Source: Roseimaritima ulvae (GTDB lineage Bacteria; Planctomycetota; Planctomycetia; Pirellulales; Pirellulaceae). From it: a DNA stretch of 64,000 nt. Made by a program: the position numbers and the translations under genes. The stretch lies in NCBI RefSeq assembly GCF_008065135.1, contig NZ_CP042914.1, forward strand, positions 124,001 to 188,000, given 5' to 3'. Below are positions 59,103-64,000 of the stretch, one piece after another. How positions within the stretch are numbered: the stretch's first letter is position 1; the number at the start of each line of letters is the position of its first letter. The notes under the pieces were generated by a model, which saw only the letters and a program-made list of their open reading frames with translations, did not search any database and was not told the DNA's origin.

Positions 59103-60959
59103 TTAGTTCGTCGTCACCACGGCGATGGACGACCACAGCACATCGATATCGACGACGATAACTCCATCGTTCACCGAGTCGGTGGATTGGCCACCGTCGA
59201 CGCCCCAGGGGTTCCGCAGCGTCACCGTGCCCTGCCAGGTCCGCGTCTTCCAATCAAACGTCAGATCCTCGTCGATCACCGTGTAGGCGTGGTTATTGAC
59301 CAACTGTTCCTTGACTTGGCCGGCGCCCTTGGTGCCCACCAACACGCGTTTGCCCTGTTTGACGGCGTTGACGATGGCGCTGGGGTTCACCGAGCGATTG
59401 CTGGTGTAGTACAGGTTGCTGGTGCGTCCGGTCAGCATCGTCAAGGGTTGACCGATGGTGGCCGTGTTTTCTCCGGCAGCCGTTCCGGTGGCCTGCGCCT
59501 GGACGGTGTAGTCGAGTCCCTTGGATTGCAGGTAAGCTCGCTGGAACAGGATCACCCAGGATTCCCCTTCCGCGTCGATGCTGGGTTCCCAGCCGTACAG
59601 GGTGCCGTCGAACTCAATCGTCTGAGGTTTCAGTACGCCACTGGCGTCGAACAAGCGGACTTCATATTCGTAGTTGCCCAAGTAGCTGATCTTGTCCAGC
59701 AGGAAATCACTTCCATCGATGCGGGCCACCGCGGACAGCGAAGACAGGATCACACACGTCGGCGTGGTATTTTGATTGATGTCATCAAAAGTGGCTCCGT
59801 TGTCGTCGAAACGATGAGCGTTCCAGTCTTGGCCGGACCCACCCACCGCTAACTCGGCCGCGGACCCCGCTTCCAACCAATCATTGTCCGCCTCGCCGAA
59901 TAGCTGGTCGACGCCGGCGCCCCCTTTCAGAATGTCGTCGCCGCTACCACCGAAGATAATGTCGTTGCCGCTGCCGCCGATGATTTCGTCGCGGTCCCCG
60001 CCACCGTCGATCGTGAACGCCTGCCCGCCGTGGATTTCGACTTTATCATCGCCGTCCAAGGCTTCCACTTCCGCCGAGTAGCCGACGCTTAGATTGGTCA
60101 GCTTCAACACGTCGTCCAGCTGGGTGCCCGTGACGCTCAGGTCGCTACTGAAGTAAGAATCGTAGGCGTACAGCGTGTTGACGAAGCGAAAATCGCCGGA
60201 GCCGTAGGTGCTGAAGTCGTCGAGGTACAAATAGTTGCTGTCGATCCGCGTCGTGCCGTTGGATGCCAGCCCGTTGACCTGAACATCGTTGTACACAAAC
60301 GCCGAGTCGTTTTCGGTGTCGGTATGCGACAGCAGCAGGAACAGGTCATCGGCGACGGTGGTGTTGCGGACATACACGACCTCCCGATCACCGTTGTTCT
60401 GACTGTCGACGACCAGATCCGCATTGGAGGTGGCCGTGCCGACTTCGACGTTGTAGATGTCCACCACATCAGACCTATTCGATGGGGCGCCCCCGGTGTA
60501 GACACGCAGGTCATCTCCCACCAACACGTTGTAAACGTCCAGGTCGTCGGCACCGCTGCCCAGGTTGATGGTAAGGTCCCAGGCGACATCCATGTCGATC
60601 AGTTTGAGGCTGTCGTCATTCCCGTTCATGGAAATTGAAATGGAATTGAACTGGCCGGGCAGGACGTCGCTGAAACCGCCGTTGACCCGGGTGTGGTAGT
60701 CGGCGGGAAGCCGCGAACTGTTGGGCTCGGTTTTTTCGATCGAGATGTTGCCGTTGCTTAGCTGCCGGACTTCGATGTGATTGGCCTCCCCATCCCCCTC
60801 GATCCGCAGAGTGTATCCGTCGAGGTAGGCGGTGACGTCGCCAGCCATCATCATGCGGGCTTCGAGCGGTTGGAAACGACGGGGTTGTGGATGGCGAATA
60901 GTGCTGCGTTGGCGGGTGCGCAGGCGTTTACCTAACTTCGGGTTGGTCCAGAATTTCAT
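59103..60959 (-). CDS. Calpain-family (C2) cysteine protease with RTX-like repeats and LEPR-like motif
   Basis: A 618-residue protein. The N-terminus is basic and then carries RRFQPLEARMMMAGD, like the planctomycete LEPR-type surface or export motif, in place of a normal signal peptide. Residues 45-300 are repeated beta segments. RTX-type GGSGNDIIFGGSGDD and ILKGGAGVDQLFGE repeats (about 328-356) should bind calcium. The C-terminal domain has the calpain catalytic residues Cys402 (TPTCVILSSLSA), His557 (NNHAYTVIDE) and Asn583 (LRNPWG), all present. It is likely an exported calcium-activated protease. Its target is unknown. Confidence 0.82.
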   Translation of the reverse strand: MKFWTNPKLGKRLRTRQRSTIRHPQPRRFQPLEARMMMAGDVTAYLDGYTLRIEGDGEANHIEVRQLSNGNISIEKTEPNSSRLPADYHTRVNGGFSDVLPGQFNSISISMNGNDDSLKLIDMDVAWDLTINLGSGADDLDVYNVLVGDDLRVYTGGAPSNRSDVVDIYNVEVGTATSNADLVVDSQNNGDREVVYVRNTTVADDLFLLLSHTDTENDSAFVYNDVQVNGLASNGTTRIDSNYLYLDDFSTYGSGDFRFVNTLYAYDSYFSSDLSVTGTQLDDVLKLTNLSVGYSAEVEALDGDDKVEIHGGQAFTIDGGGDRDEIIGGSGNDIIFGGSGDDILKGGAGVDQLFGEADNDWLEAGSAAELAVGGSGQDWNAHRFDDNGATFDDINQNTTPTCVILSSLSAVARIDGSDFLLDKISYLGNYEYEVRLFDASGVLKPQTIEFDGTLYGWEPSIDAEGESWVILFQRAYLQSKGLDYTVQAQATGTAAGENTATIGQPLTMLTGRTSNLYYTSNRSVNPSAIVNAVKQGKRVLVGTKGAGQVKEQLVNNHAYTVIDEDLTFDWKTRTWQGTVTLRNPWGVDGGQSTDSVNDGVIVVDIDVLWSSIAVVTTN

Positions 60960-61270
60960 GACGAAGCTCCTCGTGGGGATGGGCGAAAGTGGTATACGAG
61001 ATCACAACCTGCAAAGCGAAAGAGCCGGTAATGTGTTACGAGACGCCCATGCCGGGGGACCATGTGGCCCCAGTACGTCGGGCTTTCCAGCCTGACAACA
61101 GCGCCGGTAGTGCCGGTAGTCGGAGTGCGGAAGAAGATGGAAAACAAAAAGATGACGCGAGAGGCTTACCTGCGGACGGTCGTCTAACGAGTTACAATCT
61201 TGGTTAGCTCATCACGACTTCGCGCGTAAGCTTTTCCTGTAGCAACTTTCTCTCGATCCAAGGCGATGCG
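60960..61270. other. Intergenic stretch without a gene
   Basis: Separates the divergent protease and DUF1579 genes and should hold both promoters. A GC-rich repeat-like ATGCCGGGGGACCATGTGGC sequence lies near 61048. No ORF was supported. Confidence 0.4.
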
Positions 61271-61822
61271 ATGAAAATCTTGTCTTCCCTGACGGTATTG
61301 GTAGCCCTAACGTTTGCCGCCGCCACTTCAGCCAGCGGTCAGCAGCCCGAATTGCCTAAACCGGGACCGGAATACGACGTGTTGCAGTCCGAAGTCGGCA
61401 AGTGGAATGTCGAAATCAAAGCCTTCACGGGGCCCGGTGAGCCGACGGTCTCCAAGGGCAAAGAGACCAACCGCATGCTGGGTGGTTTTTGGCTGTTATC
61501 AGATTTCCACGGCAAGATGATGGGCTTGGACTTTAAGGGACACGGTGTCTACGGCTATGACCCGGAACAGAAGCAGTACGTGGGCACGTGGAGAGACTCA
61601 CTCGGTCCCCACAAAATGGAAATGACCGGCAGTTATGACAAAGCCAGTCAGACGATGACTTGGGAAGGCATGGGACCCGGCAGCGACGGAAAGCCCGTCA
61701 AGCACATTCTGACCACGAAATACAACGATGACGGAACTCGCGTGCTGACCATGCAGATGCAAGCCGGCGACGCGATGGTGAAAATTTTTGAGATGAACTA
61801 CAGCAAAGCGGAAGACCGTTAG
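61271..61822 (+). CDS. DUF1579 exported protein
   Basis: A 183-residue protein with a signal peptide (MKILSSLTVLVALTFAAAT, cleavage near SGQ). The mature part matches DUF1579: LQSEVGKWNVEIKAFTGPGE, NRMLGGFWLLSDFHGKMMG, GYDPEQKQYVGTWRDSLG and TMTWEGMGPGSDGK. The family is a lipocalin-like beta barrel of unknown ligand, often exported in planctomycetes. Confidence 0.9.
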   Translation: MKILSSLTVLVALTFAAATSASGQQPELPKPGPEYDVLQSEVGKWNVEIKAFTGPGEPTVSKGKETNRMLGGFWLLSDFHGKMMGLDFKGHGVYGYDPEQKQYVGTWRDSLGPHKMEMTGSYDKASQTMTWEGMGPGSDGKPVKHILTTKYNDDGTRVLTMQMQAGDAMVKIFEMNYSKAEDR

Positions 61823-61853
61823 ACTTCGGCTACGGCCCGGCGCTCAGTTCACG

Positions 61854-63161
61854 CTACCCGCCTTCCGATATCCGCCTTCGCCCGTCGACCATGGCCCAAC
61901 AGATGGCTCCGAATAGATAGATTGCCGCAAACAACAGCAGCACGATCGTCCAGTTGGACGTCCATTCGAAAATCTCGGCGATCAGGATGGGGCAAGCCGC
62001 TGCAGCGAAATTTCCGCACATGTTCATGATGCCATAAACCTGAGGCACGTGATCTCCGCCGATGTCAATCGTGGCCGCGAACGCACAGGGACCGGCCATG
62101 GCCGCCAACATGGATCCTATCGAGAGGAACGCCACGGCCAAGAACGTACTCTCGACAAACCAAGCCAGGAGGATGAGCACGGCACAACCGAACAGAAACG
62201 AGGCTCCCACGCCGCTGCGGCTGAGTCGGAGACTTTTTGTACGCTGCCATATCCAGTCGGTGAGCAAGCCACCGAATAACGATCCCGTCAGCGTGCCCGT
62301 GAACACCAACGCCTGCAGGTAACCGGAATCGGTCACCGATACGCCGCGGGTCTGCTGCAGGAATGTGGGAAACCAGCTGGCGAAAAACATGTATCCTGAC
62401 GCCCGGCAGATCTGCTGGCCGCACAGGAACCAGAGTGCCGAGCTGCGGAAGATCAAACCCCATGGCGTGGGCTCGGCAGCGCCCGGCGTATTCGGCGAAG
62501 TCCTTTCCGAACGAATGATCTGCAGTTCCGCCTCGTTCACTTTCGCGTCTTCAGTGGGGTGGTTGCGAAACCGCATCAAAAACACGGCTGACCACAGAAA
62601 CCCGGGAACCGCAAACAGCACAAACACCCATCTCCAGTGAAGTGCGTCCATCAGCGCACCGGTGGTCATGCTCGCAGCAATGGCTCCGACCTGCATTCCC
62701 ACCGCCATGGTTCCGCAAGCCAAGGTGCGGCGACCGAGCGGCGTCCAGCGTGAAATGGCATCACACGAAGCCGGAAAGAGACCCGCCTGCGCGGCACCCA
62801 TCAGAAGCTGTGCCACGATCAACAACCAAAGCCCCGGCGCGATCCCGATGCAGACCGCGGCGACGGACCAGGCACACGCAAACGCCACCATGGCGAACCG
62901 AGTGCCTCGGCGATGAGCCATTGCACCACTGGGCACCTGCAGCGCCGCGTAGCTCCAAAAGAACGCGGCCATGAACCAGCCGGACTGCCGGATGGTCAAG
63001 CCCAGGTCTTCGCGAATCGTGCTTTCCCCGACACTCACCGCATTGCGAGTCAGGTAGGCCAGCGTGGCAGCCACCGTCAGCAGAGCCAGTACCTCATGCC
63101 GTATCCAGGTTGGCCGCTGGGCGGGCGCCGCGCCAGGAGGTTGGTAAGGCTTGGTATTCAT
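61854..63161 (-). CDS. MFS transporter (anion:cation symporter-like)
   Basis: A 435-residue inner-membrane transporter with about 12 predicted helices. LRQSGWFMAAFFWSYAALQV-like sequence (IRQSGWFMAAFFWSYAALQV), the motif A equivalent AHRRGTRFAMV, LMGAAQAGLFPASCDAISRW and GGLLTDWIWQRTKSLRLSR place it in the ACS group, which takes up organic acids such as sugar acids. Its start overlaps the stop of the aldolase gene (ATGA), so the two are co-expressed and the transporter probably imports the aldolase pathway's substrate. Confidence 0.9.
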   Translation of the reverse strand: MNTKPYQPPGAAPAQRPTWIRHEVLALLTVAATLAYLTRNAVSVGESTIREDLGLTIRQSGWFMAAFFWSYAALQVPSGAMAHRRGTRFAMVAFACAWSVAAVCIGIAPGLWLLIVAQLLMGAAQAGLFPASCDAISRWTPLGRRTLACGTMAVGMQVGAIAASMTTGALMDALHWRWVFVLFAVPGFLWSAVFLMRFRNHPTEDAKVNEAELQIIRSERTSPNTPGAAEPTPWGLIFRSSALWFLCGQQICRASGYMFFASWFPTFLQQTRGVSVTDSGYLQALVFTGTLTGSLFGGLLTDWIWQRTKSLRLSRSGVGASFLFGCAVLILLAWFVESTFLAVAFLSIGSMLAAMAGPCAFAATIDIGGDHVPQVYGIMNMCGNFAAAACPILIAEIFEWTSNWTIVLLLFAAIYLFGAICWAMVDGRRRISEGG

Positions 63162-64000
63162 GTGGCGGCCAGTGCGTCGGTCAACATCGTCAGTAACCGA
63201 TCCACTTCACGCTGGGTTTCCGAATCAAGACTCCATGAATTGGGTTGACGTCGGCGATCCGTATCGAACAGTCCACGCTTCACGAGAATGTACTTTTCGA
63301 TGGCGAGGAATCCGTCCAGTCCGGCTTGCAGTTGTAATGCGACAATCGCACAGATCGGAAAGTAAATGCGATATGCGGTGGCATCGTCTTGATTTTTTAG
63401 TGCTGTCCACAATGCCGCGATGCCATCGAGCAAATCGATACCAGGCATCGTGCCAATCACCCCACGCCGAAACGCATCGATCAGCAACATCCCGCCCGAG
63501 CCATCGAACATACGGGCGCGGCCGTCGCTGGCGTCGCGCAGGTCAGAGATATTGGGGCCGATCGGGGCGCCTTCCGGTTTGAAGAGGATTTTCTCAGGAC
63601 CGTATTGATCCAGAAGTTGCACATAGAATTCCGTCGGAATCGATGCGCCGACGTACGACGACGCATCTTGAACGATCAGCGGCACGGGCACGGCGTCTGC
63701 TAATGCGCCGAAGTAGTCTCGTAGTGCCGGCAGGGGCAACGCTGTGGAGATGGGAGGAATCGCCATGATGGCGTTGCATCCCGCATCCACCGCTCGCTTT
63801 GCAAAGTAGACCGCCTGTTTGGTGCTTTCCGCGCCGACGCTGGCGACCACGCTGCCACGACCGGCCGTGATTTCCACGATCAGCTCGTTCAGTTCGATTC
63901 GCTCTTCGGACGTCAGTCGCAGAATTTCAGAAACCATCGCCGAACATACGCCGTGGCTGCCTTGTTCAAACGCCCAGTCGATTTCACGCTTGAGACAATC
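63158..64000 (-). CDS. DapA/KDG-aldolase-type protein, 5' end outside window
   Basis: The frame is open to the window edge; about 280 residues are visible. The sequence IDWAFEQGSHGVCSAMVSEI, then LTSEERIELNELIVEITAGR, SVVASVGAESTKQAVYFAK and CNAIMAIPPI follows the DHDPS/N-acetylneuraminate lyase TIM barrel. The Schiff-base lysine is likely in KILFKPEGAP. The C-terminal part (LLDGIAALWTALKNQDDATA) is also typical. These enzymes cleave or form 2-keto-3-deoxy acids. Overlap with the MFS transporter gene suggests sugar-acid catabolism rather than lysine synthesis. Confidence 0.82.
   Translation of the reverse strand, partial: DCLKREIDWAFEQGSHGVCSAMVSEILRLTSEERIELNELIVEITAGRGSVVASVGAESTKQAVYFAKRAVDAGCNAIMAIPPISTALPLPALRDYFGALADAVPVPLIVQDASSYVGASIPTEFYVQLLDQYGPEKILFKPEGAPIGPNISDLRDASDGRARMFDGSGGMLLIDAFRRGVIGTMPGIDLLDGIAALWTALKNQDDATAYRIYFPICAIVALQLQAGLDGFLAIEKYILVKRGLFDTDRRRQPNSWSLDSETQREVDRLLTMLTDALAAT

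Overview
The window looks like chromosomal DNA from a planctomycete of the Pirellulaceae (Rhodopirellula-like) group. No rRNA or other phylogenetic marker is present, so this rests on gene content: two DUF1559 pseudopilin-like proteins, a DUF1552/DUF1592 gene pair, an arylsulfatase, double DUF1080 and DUF1593 proteins, an ECF sigma factor of the TIGR02999 type next to a Ser/Thr kinase, many exported proteins with Sec or Tat signals, a LEPR-like N-terminal motif on a calpain-type protease, and GC-rich spacers full of short dispersed repeats. No tRNA, rRNA, CRISPR array, integrase or prophage was seen.

Layout. 0-3.2 kb: the end of a DUF2235 (Tle1-like) hydrolase, a compact superfamily 2 helicase and a DUF932-like protein. 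3.3-8.3 kb: aldo/keto reductase, zinc alcohol dehydrogenase, a HicB-like small protein, a wrecked metallophosphoesterase gene, an esterase and a SpoIIE-type phosphatase. 8.4-13 kb: a two-domain DUF4886/BPSS1187-like protein, an unknown protein, and a trypsin-like protease whose propeptide-like region recurs as a separate 90-residue gene. 13.3-19.1 kb: arylsulfatase, repeats, two broken tandem paralogs and an unrecognised protein. 19.2-25.5 kb: a PQQ-propeller protein with a malectin module in permuted order, the kinase/sigma pair and an NHL-repeat protein. 25.5-30.6 kb: an autotransporter-like barrel protein, a lipoprotein, small membrane proteins and repeats. 30.6-38.1 kb: a likely operon of DUF1552, DUF1592, a large membrane protein and a heptaheme cytochrome c. 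38.4-42 kb: a direct duplication of a pseudopilin plus small acidic lipoprotein module. 42-58.9 kb: mostly exported degradative or surface proteins (DUF1080, double alpha/beta hydrolase, DUF1593, glycoside-hydrolase-like proteins, VCBS protein, DUF3500, OprO/P-type porin, BamB-like propeller, a cell-wall hydrolase candidate), with a small HNH protein between repeat copies. 59-64 kb: calpain-like protease, DUF1579 protein, and an MFS transporter overlapping a DapA-type aldolase gene.

Taken together this is mainly an envelope, scavenging and signalling region: sulfatase, esterases, carbohydrate-binding and hydrolytic proteins, a porin, an MFS transporter and an aldolase fit use of complex sulfated or acidic polysaccharides, while the cytochrome operon suggests periplasmic electron transfer. 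The strongest unusual signals are the protease with a free-standing propeptide-like partner, the duplicated pseudopilin/lipoprotein module with a hydrolase-gene scar at its junction, the pair of decayed paralogs, the permuted malectin module, and several families of short repeats in the spacers.
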